This document shows, one piece after another, positions 43,459-52,880 of a DNA stretch of 64,000 nt. A program made the position numbers and the translations under genes. The stretch's first letter is position 1; each line of letters opens with the position of its first letter. The notes below the pieces were generated by a model. It searched no databases. It was not told where the DNA came from and was given only the letters and a program-made list of their open reading frames with translations. Location: NCBI GenBank assembly GCA_964360255.1, contig CAYHVK010000008.1:62001-126000 (forward strand). The letters are read 5' to 3'. The DNA comes from CAYHVK01 sp964360255 (GTDB taxonomy: Bacteria > Bdellovibrionota > Bdellovibrionia > Bdellovibrionales > UBA1609).

Positions 43459-44865
43459 CTACATCTGGCGAACGCGTTTATCTACGGCCAGTGCGGCTTC
43501 ACGTAGAGCTTCAGGGAAGGTCGGATGGGCGTGGAAGGTTCGCGCCATATCTTCAGAGCTTCCGCCAAATTCCATAATCGTCACGGCTTCAGCAATAATA
43601 TCTGAAGCGCGCGGGCCGACAATGTGAACACCAAGAAGTTTATCAGTCTCAGCGTGAGCCAAAACTTTAACTGATCCATCAGTTTGACCAGCAGCTTTCG
43701 CGCGACCATTCGCTAAGAACGGAAATTCTCCAGAACGATAAGGTACGTTTTCTTTTTTGAGTTGCTCTTCAGTCAGGCCGACAGCAGCAAATTCAGGCCA
43801 TGTGTAAATCACTGACGGAACCGTTTCGTAATTTACGTGACCGGCTTGGCCAGCTAATAGCTCAGCGACTGCCACGCCTTCTTCTTCTGCTTTATGGGCG
43901 AGCATGGGGCCGGGAGTTAAATCACCAACAGCAAAAATATTAGGATATTTAGTCTGATAATGATCATTCACGTGCACAAAACCACGAGCGTCTTTTTCAA
44001 TGCCGAGGGCTTCAAGGCCTAAGCCTTCAGAGAATGGTTTGCGACCAGCTGCTACAAGAACCACATCACACTCAAGAGTTGATTTAGTGCCGTCAGTAAG
44101 AGATTCAAAATCAACCGCAACTGTATTGCCAGTCATGCGGTGGCCCGTCACTTTTGCCGAAAGAACAAAGTTCATTCCTTGCTTTTTTAAGATCGTGAGC
44201 ATTTTCTTAGAAAGGCCCGCATCCATTGGGCCGCAGATTTTATCTGCATACTCAACAACAGTGACTTGCGCGCCAAGGCGCGACCAAACTGAGCCAAGCT
44301 CTAAACCAATGGCGCCTGCGCCGATAACAACCATTTTGTTTGGAATGGTCGGAAGGCTAAGGCCTTCGGTAGATGTAATAATCTTCACTCCATCCGGAGT
44401 GAATCCAGGTAGGTTGTTCGGAACACTACCAGTAGCTAGCATAATATTCGTCGCTTCGATCACTTCTTTAGTGCCATCTGCTTTTTTAACTTCAATTTGG
44501 TTGGGCGAAATCAGTGTACCCGTGCCTTGAATGCTCGTGATCTTATTCTTCTTAAAGATGCCCGCAATACCAGTGGTTAAAGAAGAAACCACTTTCTCTT
44601 TGCGTTTCATCATTTGGGCGAGATTGACTTTTAAACCAGAAACTTCAATGCCGTGCTCGGTGAATTCGTGCTGAGCTACTGAGAAGTGTTCGCTGGAGTC
44701 GAGAAGGGCTTTAGAAGGGATGCAGCCGACGTTTAAGCATGTGCCACCGAGAGTTTTATCTTTCTCGATCACGCAGGTATTAAAGCCTAATTGCGCTGCA
44801 CGTATGGCTCCGACGTATCCGCCGGGGCCAGCACCAATAACAACAAGATCAAACTTTTGTGACAT
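43459..44865 (-). CDS. lpdA: Dihydrolipoyl dehydrogenase (E3)
   Basis: A 468-residue FAD enzyme that reoxidises dihydrolipoamide with NAD+ in 2-oxoacid dehydrogenase complexes. The FAD site is VVIGAGPGGYVGA, the redox disulfide GGTCLNVGCIPSK, the NAD site MVVIGAGAIGLELGSVW, and the C-terminal catalytic His-Glu pair lies in HAHPTFPEAL. The start at 44865 (MSQKFDLVV) follows CGGAGA; an upstream in-frame ATG would extend it by 16 unrelated residues. It follows sucB in the same direction with 66 bases between, so the order is sucA-sucB-lpd. It may also serve the fused E1 at 27 kb. Confidence 0.95.
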   Translation of the reverse strand: MSQKFDLVVIGAGPGGYVGAIRAAQLGFNTCVIEKDKTLGGTCLNVGCIPSKALLDSSEHFSVAQHEFTEHGIEVSGLKVNLAQMMKRKEKVVSSLTTGIAGIFKKNKITSIQGTGTLISPNQIEVKKADGTKEVIEATNIMLATGSVPNNLPGFTPDGVKIITSTEGLSLPTIPNKMVVIGAGAIGLELGSVWSRLGAQVTVVEYADKICGPMDAGLSKKMLTILKKQGMNFVLSAKVTGHRMTGNTVAVDFESLTDGTKSTLECDVVLVAAGRKPFSEGLGLEALGIEKDARGFVHVNDHYQTKYPNIFAVGDLTPGPMLAHKAEEEGVAVAELLAGQAGHVNYETVPSVIYTWPEFAAVGLTEEQLKKENVPYRSGEFPFLANGRAKAAGQTDGSVKVLAHAETDKLLGVHIVGPRASDIIAEAVTIMEFGGSSEDMARTFHAHPTFPEALREAALAVDKRVRQM

Positions 44866-44931
44866 AAAGTCTCCGAAGGGCGGCATTGAAGTCGCCGAAG
44901 CAAGAAGCGGCAAGCGCCGCCTCAGATAAAA

Positions 44932-46209
44932 TTAAATCTCTAGTAAAATACGAGCAGGGTCTTCCATGCATTCTTTTACTTTCACAAGGAAGCCAACGCT
45001 TTGAGCGCCGTCAATCACGCGATGATCGTAAGAAAGAGCCACGTACATCATTGGGCGAATTTCAACTTTGCCAGCCACTGCGATCGGGCGCTCTTCAATT
45101 TTATGAAGGCCCAAGATACCACTTTGTGGTGGATTCAAAATTGGTGTGGACATCAGCGAGCCGTAAACGCCGCCGTTTGAAATCGTAAATGTACCGTTAT
45201 TTAAATCATCTAGAGAAATTTTGCCGTCACGTGCTTTATCAGCGTAGTGCTTAATCGACATTTCAACTTCAGCTAGTGAAAGTGCTTCTGCATTTTTAAT
45301 GATAGGCACTAGAAGACCTTTTTCAGTTCCAACTGCCATACCGATATTGTAATAGTGGTGATAGATGAGATCTGTACCTTCAATGTACGCATTGACTTTT
45401 GGGTAGGCTTTAAGAGCTTCAATACAAGCTTTAACGAAGAAGCCCATAAAACCTAATTTGATTCCATGTTTCTTCTCGAAGCTGTCTTTATATTTACTTC
45501 TTAATGCCATAACGTTCGTCATGTCGATTTCATTGAACGTCGTAAGAATCGCAGCATTGTGTTGAGCTTCAACAAGACGTTTCGCAATCGTTTGACGGAT
45601 CTTAGTCATTGGCTCGCGAGTTGTTTCGTTGCCTCCACCTTGAGTCTTAGCTTTAGGTAGTGGGGTCGGAGTTGAAACTTTAAGCGCTGGAGCCGCAGCG
45701 GCAGCGGCAGGAGCTTGCGCCTCGCCGCGATTCATAACTCCGAGTACATCACCTTTAGTGAGTCGACCGTCTTTACCAGTGCCTTGAACAGCAGCAGTAT
45801 TAATTGAATTTTCAGTTACTAATTTTTTAACAGCCGGGCTGAGTGGTTTATCACCGCCGCTGGCAGCCGCTGCAGCAGGAGCCGCACCTTTTGCCGGAAT
45901 CGGTGGAGCTTGTGGCTTAGGAGCTGGTTTCACATCTGCTGAAGCAGCAGGAGCGGAGGCTGTAGCACCAACACCGTCGCTATCAATTTCACCAACTACA
46001 GAACCGATGGCCACAGTCTGGCCTTCGTTCACTGCGATTGAAAGTTTGCCGGCTGTTTCAGCCACCACTTCAACGCTGGCTTTATCGGTTTCGAGCATTA
46101 AAAGAACTTCGTCACGTTTTACCATGTCGCCATTCTTTTTCATCCACTGAGAAATTGTGGCCTCAGTGATCGACTCGCCAACTGTTGGGATCTTAATTTG
46201 TGTTTTCAA
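44932..46209 (-). CDS. sucB: 2-oxoglutarate dehydrogenase E2, dihydrolipoyl succinyltransferase
   Basis: A 425-residue E2. One N-terminal lipoyl domain with the lipoylated Lys in ETDKASVEV (about residue 43), an Ala/Pro-rich linker, a peripheral-subunit-binding domain (LSPAVKKLVTENSINTAAVQ), a second Ala-rich linker, and the C-terminal catalytic core ending with LSYDHRVIDGAQSVGFL, whose His and Asp are the acyltransfer residues. The enzyme passes succinyl from the lipoyl arm to CoA and binds SucA and Lpd. It starts ten bases after the sucA stop, with AGGAG before the ATG. Confidence 0.95.
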   Translation of the reverse strand: MKTQIKIPTVGESITEATISQWMKKNGDMVKRDEVLLMLETDKASVEVVAETAGKLSIAVNEGQTVAIGSVVGEIDSDGVGATASAPAASADVKPAPKPQAPPIPAKGAAPAAAAASGGDKPLSPAVKKLVTENSINTAAVQGTGKDGRLTKGDVLGVMNRGEAQAPAAAAAAPALKVSTPTPLPKAKTQGGGNETTREPMTKIRQTIAKRLVEAQHNAAILTTFNEIDMTNVMALRSKYKDSFEKKHGIKLGFMGFFVKACIEALKAYPKVNAYIEGTDLIYHHYYNIGMAVGTEKGLLVPIIKNAEALSLAEVEMSIKHYADKARDGKISLDDLNNGTFTISNGGVYGSLMSTPILNPPQSGILGLHKIEERPIAVAGKVEIRPMMYVALSYDHRVIDGAQSVGFLVKVKECMEDPARILLEI

Positions 46210-46218
46210 GTTGTACTC

Positions 46219-48945
46219 CTAGCTATTCAAACATTTAGTTACGATATCATTTTGTTCAACGCCGTGGACTCTAATAGAACCCACCGCAGGACTTGAACGC
46301 TCCACACGACCGATATACTCAAAATCGACTTTCTTAAGACCTAATTCATCCATCAGTTTACGCAGGCGTGGCTCAACATACTGATAAGCCCCCATGTTCT
46401 GTGGCTCTTCTTGCGCCCAAACTACTTTTTTAAGTTTCGGGAAGCCGTTCAAGAACGGAGTCAGAAACACTTTCGGAAATGGAGCAATCTGCTCAACACG
46501 CACAATAGCGATGCTTTCAGATTTACCAGGCGATGCTTCACGAGCTTTTTCAATATCATAATAAAGTTTGCCCGAGCACAGAACCACAGTTTCAATTTTT
46601 TTCGGATCTTTCGTAGTCGGATCACCAATCACCTCTTGGAATTGACCATTCGATAGATCTTCGACTGTTGAAATAACTTTCGGATGACGAAGAAGAGACT
46701 TTGGAGACATCACGATAAGTGGTTTTCTGAAATCACGCTTCATCTGACGACGAAGGGCATGGAATAAATTCGCTGGAGTTGTAAAGTTGCAAACCTGCAT
46801 ATTGTCTGAAGAAGCGAGCTGCAAGAATCTCTCGAGGCGCGCGCTTGAGTGTTCAGGACCTTGGCCTTCGTAACCGTGAGGCAAAAGAAGTGTAAGGCCG
46901 CACATACGAGCCCACTTTTCTTCGCCGCTTGATAAGAACTGATCGATAATCACTTGAGCGCCGTTAGCGAAATCACCAAACTGCGCTTCCCAAATAGTGA
47001 GGAACGTAGGATCCGCAATAGAGTTACCATATTCAAAGCCAAGCACAGCCATCTCAGAAAGTGATGAGTTGTAAGGAACAAACTCAGCTTTCGGATTCAC
47101 TTGCGCCAGCGGGACAAACTCTTTACCAGTTTCAGTATCGAAATAAACGCAGTGGCGGTGAGTGAATGTTCCGCGCTTCACATCTTGTCCTGAAAGGCGC
47201 ACGGATGTGCCTTCTTGCAAGAGCGAGCCGTAAGCCAAGAGTTCACCAAGACCCCAGTCAATGGCGTTGTCTGTGATCATTTTCTTGCGAGCCTCAAGAA
47301 GCTTCAAAAGTTTCGGATGAGCGGCAAAGCCACTTGGTGCGGCCGTTAAAATTTCACCAAGAGCTAATAAAGATTTTTTATCGTACGGAGTTGGGAAGCT
47401 TTTATCGAAATCTTCTAAGCGACCACGGCGCATGCCTTTCCAGAGTCCGCCAAAAGCCATTGGCTTAAATTCTGGTGGAGACTGACGAGCGGACTCTAAT
47501 GTCTTCTGAAGATTATCAATTTTCTCTTGGAAGATTTTATCTGTCTCAGCTTCACTTTGAACACCAGACGCAGCTAACTGCTGAGCATAGATAGTTTTCA
47601 AAGTTGGGTGCGTTTTAATTTTTTCGTACATCAGCGGCTGCGTGAAGGCCGGCTCGTCACCTTCATTGTGACCATAACGACGATAGCAGATCATATCGAT
47701 GACCACGTCTTGTTTAAATTCTTGTCTAAAGCGAAGAGCTAAATCTAAAGCGCTGACGCAAGCTTCAGCATCGTCACCATTAACAAGAATAAGCGGAGCC
47801 TTAATTGATTTCGCAGCATCACCTGAATAACGAGTTGAGCGAGCATCCCGTGGATCAGTTGTAAAGCCAACTTGGTTGTTGATGATGATATGAAGAGTTC
47901 CGCCCACGCGATACCCGTCGAGAAGTGAAAGCTGAAGCGTTTCTTGCACAACACCTTGGCCAGCAAATGCTGCATCACCGTGAATACAAATTGGAATCAC
48001 TTTTTTACGATCAGCGGTATCGTTGCGACGACGTTGTTTGGCGCGAGCAATACCGCAAGCCACAGGATTTACAAACTCCAAATGAGACGGGTTGAACGCT
48101 AGCGATACGTGGCAGGTGCCATTTGGAGTTTCTTTATCTGTCGAATAACCTAAGTGATATTTCACATCACCCATGTAGCCAGAGTTGTCGATCACTTTGC
48201 CGTCGAAGTCGGCGAAGATAAGCTCAAGTGCTTTACCCATGAAATTCGCTAAAACATTCACGCGACCACGGTGGGCCATACCGATGACGATTTCTTCGAC
48301 ACCAAGAGCTGTTCCGCGAGTGACAAGATTTTCAAGCATCGGCATTAAAGCGTCGCCGCCTTCGACCGAGAAGCGTTTTGTACCAACGAAGCGAGTGTGA
48401 ATAAATTTTTCGAGACTTTCAGTTCTAACAAGTGAGTAGAGAATGGCTTTCTTCTCTTCAAGAGTCATTTGCACGAAAGCTTTACGAGTTTCAAATTGCT
48501 CTTGAAACCATTTACGAACTTTAGGTTCGCAGCCGCCCACTTCACAAGTGAGAGTGCCAGAGTAAATCGATTTTAAGTGTTCGATAATTTCGCGAAGAGT
48601 GGCGTTGGGTTTGCCGATCACGCGACCAGTTTCAAAACGGTTATCAAGATCGCCTTCAGTCAGGCCGAAATTTTTCAAATCAAGAAGTTCAGTTTCGCGT
48701 TTTTGTAATTCGAGAGGATCAAGTTTCGCAAGAACGTGACCGTAAGAGCGATAGCCTTCGATCAAATTGTGTACATTGATTTCTTTGGTTGAGAGATTGT
48801 CGCCACTTAAACTTTGTGCGAATTCAATGCCTTCAAAAAAGCTCTTCAGGCTCGGCTCAACTGAATTTGGATCTTTCAAAAACTGTTGGTACTCGGCTTC
48901 AACATATTCAAGGTTTCCGCGCTGCATGTAACTATTCGTGTTCAA
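46219..48945 (-). CDS. sucA: 2-oxoglutarate dehydrogenase E1
   Basis: A 908-residue thiamin-diphosphate decarboxylase of the TCA cycle. The N-terminal peptide (MQRGNLEYVEAEYQQFLKDP) resembles the E2-binding tail of SucA. Further blocks are IGMAHRGRVNVLANFMGK, HGDAAFAGQGVVQETLQLS (ThDP/metal), the transketolase-like second half with FEYGNSIADP and HGYEGQGPEHSSARLERFLQ. The start is a TTG with GGAG eight bases before it. The length is near the E. coli form of 933. It heads the sucA-sucB-lpd operon and diverges from mscS across 123 bases; no succinyl-CoA synthetase is present in the window. Confidence 0.95.
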   Translation of the reverse strand: MNTNSYMQRGNLEYVEAEYQQFLKDPNSVEPSLKSFFEGIEFAQSLSGDNLSTKEINVHNLIEGYRSYGHVLAKLDPLELQKRETELLDLKNFGLTEGDLDNRFETGRVIGKPNATLREIIEHLKSIYSGTLTCEVGGCEPKVRKWFQEQFETRKAFVQMTLEEKKAILYSLVRTESLEKFIHTRFVGTKRFSVEGGDALMPMLENLVTRGTALGVEEIVIGMAHRGRVNVLANFMGKALELIFADFDGKVIDNSGYMGDVKYHLGYSTDKETPNGTCHVSLAFNPSHLEFVNPVACGIARAKQRRRNDTADRKKVIPICIHGDAAFAGQGVVQETLQLSLLDGYRVGGTLHIIINNQVGFTTDPRDARSTRYSGDAAKSIKAPLILVNGDDAEACVSALDLALRFRQEFKQDVVIDMICYRRYGHNEGDEPAFTQPLMYEKIKTHPTLKTIYAQQLAASGVQSEAETDKIFQEKIDNLQKTLESARQSPPEFKPMAFGGLWKGMRRGRLEDFDKSFPTPYDKKSLLALGEILTAAPSGFAAHPKLLKLLEARKKMITDNAIDWGLGELLAYGSLLQEGTSVRLSGQDVKRGTFTHRHCVYFDTETGKEFVPLAQVNPKAEFVPYNSSLSEMAVLGFEYGNSIADPTFLTIWEAQFGDFANGAQVIIDQFLSSGEEKWARMCGLTLLLPHGYEGQGPEHSSARLERFLQLASSDNMQVCNFTTPANLFHALRRQMKRDFRKPLIVMSPKSLLRHPKVISTVEDLSNGQFQEVIGDPTTKDPKKIETVVLCSGKLYYDIEKAREASPGKSESIAIVRVEQIAPFPKVFLTPFLNGFPKLKKVVWAQEEPQNMGAYQYVEPRLRKLMDELGLKKVDFEYIGRVERSSPAVGSIRVHGVEQNDIVTKCLNS

Positions 48946-49068
48946 TTTACGACTCCAATTTGCAACTAAAATGTCTCGTGAAACAAATTGAACTATATCA
49001 AGAGTTTAGATAGGCTTTAACTCTAATTTTCTTAAATTTATTACGCACTGCGAATTGAGACCTCAAAA

Positions 49069-49974
49069 ATGGAAGAAAACCTGCGCCAACTCGAGAAAGA
49101 AATGGTGAACCCAAATACCTACTGGGACTTCATGCTGAACGTCTGGAGATTCGAGGTTTTTGCCGTCGATGGACAGGGCATAACCGTCGGAAAAATTATA
49201 TTTGGCTTATTTTTACTGACTCTGGGCTACTTCGTTTCACGCTTTCTCAGCCGCTCTATTCGGCATCGCTTTTTATCTCGGCTGCAGATTGATCCATCGC
49301 TGCTTTACACTTGGGAAACTCTGCTTTTCTATGTGATTTATCTCGCGGTCTGTTTATTTGTTCTTCAACTCTTAAGCATTCCCATTACTGTGTTTGCTGT
49401 TTTGGGCGGTGCTGTTGCTATCGGTCTTGGCTTCGGTTCGCAGAATTTAATCAGTAACTTTATCAGCGGCCTTATTGTCATGGTCGAAAGACCAGTGCGT
49501 GTCGGTGACTTAATTGAGCTTGAGGGTAGCACAGGTCGAATCGAGCAAATCGGTACCCGCTGCACAATTATTCGGACTATTGAGAATAAACAAATCATCG
49601 TTCCGAACAGCAAGTTCTTAGATGTGAGTTTTGTAAACTGGACGCTCACAGATAATCTCGTTTCTAGTAAAGTCAGTGTGGGCGTGGCTTACAGCTCAAA
49701 TGTTAAACAAGTCATTGAGCTTTTAACAAGAGCGGCGACATCACACGAGAGGGTTCTAAAAGAACACCCTGTGACGGTGCTACTCGTCAACTTTGGCGAT
49801 TCAAGCCTAGATTTCGAGCTGATTTATTGGCACCGAGTCGATATTAATTACGGTGCAGGTGCGATTCGCAGTGAAATCCGCCTTAAAATATTAGAATTAT
49901 TCGAGGCTAATAAAGTTTCTATACCATTCCCGCATCGAGAAGTTATTATGCAGGCCAATGAACCAAGAGCTTAA
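49069..49974 (+). CDS. Small-conductance mechanosensitive channel, MscS family
   Basis: A 301-residue inner-membrane channel. After an N-terminal amphipathic part there are two or three membrane helices, then the pore-lining TM3 with AVLGGAVAIGLGFGSQNLISNFISGL (Gly/Ala knobs), followed by the beta domain (ERPVRVGDLIELEGSTGRIE, then IGTRCTIIRTIENKQIIVPN) and the C-terminal alpha/beta vestibule. This is the standard MscS layout. It protects against hypo-osmotic shock, which also occurs when a predator leaves prey. It overlaps the next gene by 17 bases, implying coupled expression. Confidence 0.92.
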   Translation: MEENLRQLEKEMVNPNTYWDFMLNVWRFEVFAVDGQGITVGKIIFGLFLLTLGYFVSRFLSRSIRHRFLSRLQIDPSLLYTWETLLFYVIYLAVCLFVLQLLSIPITVFAVLGGAVAIGLGFGSQNLISNFISGLIVMVERPVRVGDLIELEGSTGRIEQIGTRCTIIRTIENKQIIVPNSKFLDVSFVNWTLTDNLVSSKVSVGVAYSSNVKQVIELLTRAATSHERVLKEHPVTVLLVNFGDSSLDFELIYWHRVDINYGAGAIRSEIRLKILELFEANKVSIPFPHREVIMQANEPRA

Positions 49975-51049
49975 CTTCTATCAACAGCATTTAGCCAAAG
50001 TGAGCCGTAGCTTTGCTTACTGTATCCAGCAAATGGAGGCGCCTCTTCGTGAGTGGACCAGCTTAGCTTATTTGCTGTGCCGAGCTCTAGATACGGTAGA
50101 AGATACGTCTTGGCCCACTCAAGAAGCGCAACTCAAGAAGATTCAAGAGTTTGCACCATTATTTGAAAGTAAAAGCTCAAGTGCTCTCGCCGTACAGTGG
50201 AGCAAAGGCTTCTCTGATCAAGTGACGCCAGCTGAAAAAGCTCTTATCGAAGATCTGCCAAAACTCGCCGCTGATTTCAAAACATGTCCAGCGCCGGTCA
50301 GGCAGGCTTTAAGTAATTTAATGACCAGTATGGCGAGCGGGATGAGCCACTTCTTAGCTAAGTCCAGTGGTCAGCAAAAAATTTCAAGCCTGGCTGAACT
50401 GAATGAGTACTGCTTCTTTGTGGCCGGAGTCGTAGGCGAAGCCATGACCCATCTTGTGACCTACAAAGGGGCCTACGGTCAAGGCGGTCGGTCTGTCGCC
50501 GACACTGAAAACCATGACGCCAAATACGTCAATTTTACCTCTCGTGAAAATATCCTGCGCTCTTTTCACTTTGGTCTTTTCTTGCAGAAAGTGAATATTC
50601 TAAAGGATCAGTTTAAGGACGAAAAAGAAGGTCGCTTCTTTATTTTTGATCGCCGAGCGGTGCTCAAGTCTTTGCGTGAGCATGCTGAGCAAACTTTGAC
50701 TTACATCAAGATGATCCCGGCTCAAGAGCATGGCTATCGAGTCTTCTGCGCGACCTCTTTCTTCTTAGGCTTAGCGACAATTCCGCTTTTGCAAATCCAA
50801 GACAGTACATGGCTTGAACCTAAGATTGAAAAAGAATCAGCCATTGAACTCTTCCAGACTATTGAAGCTATTGCGGACTCTAATGAAAAACTCAATGAAA
50901 TGTACAGGCAGTACGAAGAAGGTTTTGAGTTAATCGCAGAGTCATCGGCGATAAGCGCATCAGCAGCGCGCCCAGAATACGTCTTTGAGGATTGGTTTTT
51001 TGAGAGCTATAAAGGCTCTCTTTCTAAAAACGAAATTCAGCTTATTTAG
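49958..51049 (+). CDS. Squalene/phytoene-synthase-family protein
   Basis: A 363-residue trans-prenyl head-to-head synthase. The first Asp-rich motif is ALDTVED, and the second region reads GLFLQKVNILKDQFKDEKEG, with the QK.NI.KD pattern of squalene synthases of the eukaryotic type rather than the HpnC/HpnD pair. It would join two farnesyl (or geranylgeranyl) diphosphates. No hopanoid cyclase, carotenoid or sterol gene is nearby, so the product is unknown. Its beginning overlaps mscS by 17 bases and its end overlaps the convergent DUF547 gene by eight. Confidence 0.85.
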   Translation: MNQELNFYQQHLAKVSRSFAYCIQQMEAPLREWTSLAYLLCRALDTVEDTSWPTQEAQLKKIQEFAPLFESKSSSALAVQWSKGFSDQVTPAEKALIEDLPKLAADFKTCPAPVRQALSNLMTSMASGMSHFLAKSSGQQKISSLAELNEYCFFVAGVVGEAMTHLVTYKGAYGQGGRSVADTENHDAKYVNFTSRENILRSFHFGLFLQKVNILKDQFKDEKEGRFFIFDRRAVLKSLREHAEQTLTYIKMIPAQEHGYRVFCATSFFLGLATIPLLQIQDSTWLEPKIEKESAIELFQTIEAIADSNEKLNEMYRQYEEGFELIAESSAISASAARPEYVFEDWFFESYKGSLSKNEIQLI

Positions 51050-51830
51050 TGCTATTTAGATCCCAGCTGTAATCTAAATAATCCACCGCGAACTCTTCTT
51101 TTTCAAGAGAAGCCTGAACAGTTTTTTCATCAGTGATGTATTTTGAAACAAATTTTTGCACCGTCATTTGATCTTTTGTGAAATCGTCTTTGTACCAAGT
51201 GAAAATTTTTGAAAGCTCAAGCTTCTTATCTATAGGATTAATTTTATTCTGCGCCGGATTTCTTAAGAAGAGACGGGCTTGATCGTCGAGTTGTTCATTG
51301 AGGCGATCCGCGACGTAAGCTTCGTTTCTCAGGCGAGGACTGCTGATCGTTGAAGAATTCACAGCAAAATGAATACGTGGGTCATTATACTTTTTGCGCA
51401 GCCAATCCGTTTCAATATTATCAAGATTCATTGTCTTGCCGAGAAGGCGAATAAAATTCACCTTCCAAGGGCTTGGTGACAGACCTTTGATTTTTTTTAT
51501 AGATGGAGTCGGGTAGTTATCCATAACAAGTTGAATAGTAAAAGCGTTATACACATTGATTAAGAAGGCGATCTGCTGCTCACGGGTAAAAGCATTGAAG
51601 CTTTTTTCACTCAGCCTTGAGGCATTTTTTAAGTAACGAATGAAGTCGACAGGTTTTCTTTTTAGCTTCGCGTAAGCGAAGGTATTGCCGTCATCTTTGA
51701 CCGTCACATGTTCTTTTAAAACCTTATCCAGGTCGGCATGGCTATGGTCATATTCGGCTTGGGCCTGGGGAGTTGCTGTGCTGAGAATAAGAAAAAAAGC
51801 GAAAAGACTGCTTAAAACTTGCGTATACAT
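51042..51830 (-). CDS. DUF547-domain exported protein with altered Cys motif
   Basis: A 262-residue protein with a signal peptide (to about residue 25, ending AQA). The DUF547 core is clear: FLINVYNAFTIQLVMDNYP, IKKIKGLSPSPW, LDNIETDWLRKKYNDPRIHFAVN and EAYVADRLNEQLDDQARLFL. In most DUF547 proteins HFAVN is followed by a CASxxCP-type pair of Cys; here it reads SSTISSPRL, so both Cys are Ser. The family is widespread but its reaction is unknown; a Cys-peptidase-like activity has been suggested in other lineages and would be lost here. It is monocistronic. Confidence 0.82.
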   Translation of the reverse strand: MYTQVLSSLFAFFLILSTATPQAQAEYDHSHADLDKVLKEHVTVKDDGNTFAYAKLKRKPVDFIRYLKNASRLSEKSFNAFTREQQIAFLINVYNAFTIQLVMDNYPTPSIKKIKGLSPSPWKVNFIRLLGKTMNLDNIETDWLRKKYNDPRIHFAVNSSTISSPRLRNEAYVADRLNEQLDDQARLFLRNPAQNKINPIDKKLELSKIFTWYKDDFTKDQMTVQKFVSKYITDEKTVQASLEKEEFAVDYLDYSWDLNSTK

Positions 51831-51911
51831 ATGTAAACTAGTGTAACTGCTAAGGTTTTAGTTAGCAAATAGCACTCGCAAAAAAAGCGAATCCCTGATA
51901 AAAGATTCGGC

Positions 51912-52874
51912 ATGTCATTGACACCAACCCACATTGATAACGACCCTCATTTACCCGACGTATCGCTAACAGCGAAGACCGGATTTGCTAGCACTCTTGA
52001 GCGAGTCGGTATGAAGCGCATTGAAGTTCCGATTTGGCTGAACGTAGGCGGAGAGAAGACGCGAGTTCCTGCGCTTGTAGATGCATTCGTTAATTTGATG
52101 AATCCAGAAGCCAAAGGCATTCATATGTCTCGGCTCTATCGTCAGGTGGCCGCTGATTTAAGCCAAGAAACTTTAAGTTTTTCATTAATTGCAAAAATTC
52201 TTAAAGGTTTTGTTGAGGGTCATACAGGTCTCTCTGATAAAAGCGCCATTGCTATTTAGTTTGATTTATCAGTAGAGCGCCCAGCGCTTCTCAGCAGTGA
52301 AAAAGGCTGGAGAACTTATCCCGTTACTTTGCGCGGTGAGTATGACAAAGGTGTTTTGAAGTTTGAAGCCTCAGTTCAAATTCTTTACTCAAGTACGTGC
52401 CCGTGTTCGGCGGCCCTTTCTCGTCGCTTAGTGGCTGAGAAATTTATCGATGATTTTAAAACGATTCCGCTGGTTTCAGCTGAAACCGTAATGAAGTGGC
52501 TTGAAGATGAAAAATCAATTGTAGCGGTACCTCATTCTCAGCGTAGTGAAGCCGATATCAATGTGAAACTCAGCTCAAGCGTTTTAGCTACAGATACAGA
52601 TTTCTCTCCGTTAGATTTAATCAATTTAGCTGAAAAAGCGGTGGGCACACCGGTGCAAAGCGCTGTGAAACGTATTGATGAGCAAGAGTTTGCTCGCCTC
52701 AATGGTGAGAATCTTATGTTCTGTGAAGATGCGGCTCGCAAATTACAAGCGGCATTCGCACAGGCTCCTGAGGTCTTAGATTACCGAATAGAAGTCCAGC
52801 ATCTTGAGAGTCTACATGCGCATGATGCGGTGGCTATTGCGGTTAAAGGTATTGAGGGTGGCTACACCGCTTAA
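51912..52874 (+). pseudogene. folE2: GTP cyclohydrolase FolE2 interrupted by one in-frame TAG
   Basis: FolE2 (type IB) makes 7,8-dihydroneopterin triphosphate from GTP, the first step of folate synthesis, and is favoured in bacteria under zinc limitation. The frame from 51912 to 52874 encodes a full-length family member (about 319 codons) with KGIHMSRL in the N-half and TCPCSAALS plus VPHSQRSEADI in the C-half. The only break is a TAG at 52257-52259 between AIAI and FDLSVERPAL. There is no frameshift, and the C-half has no ATG start, so this is one gene. Explanations: real nonsense mutation, sequence error, or read-through. The ATG has no clear ribosome site. No intact folE is visible. Confidence 0.85.
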
Positions 52875-52880
52875 TGTGGT

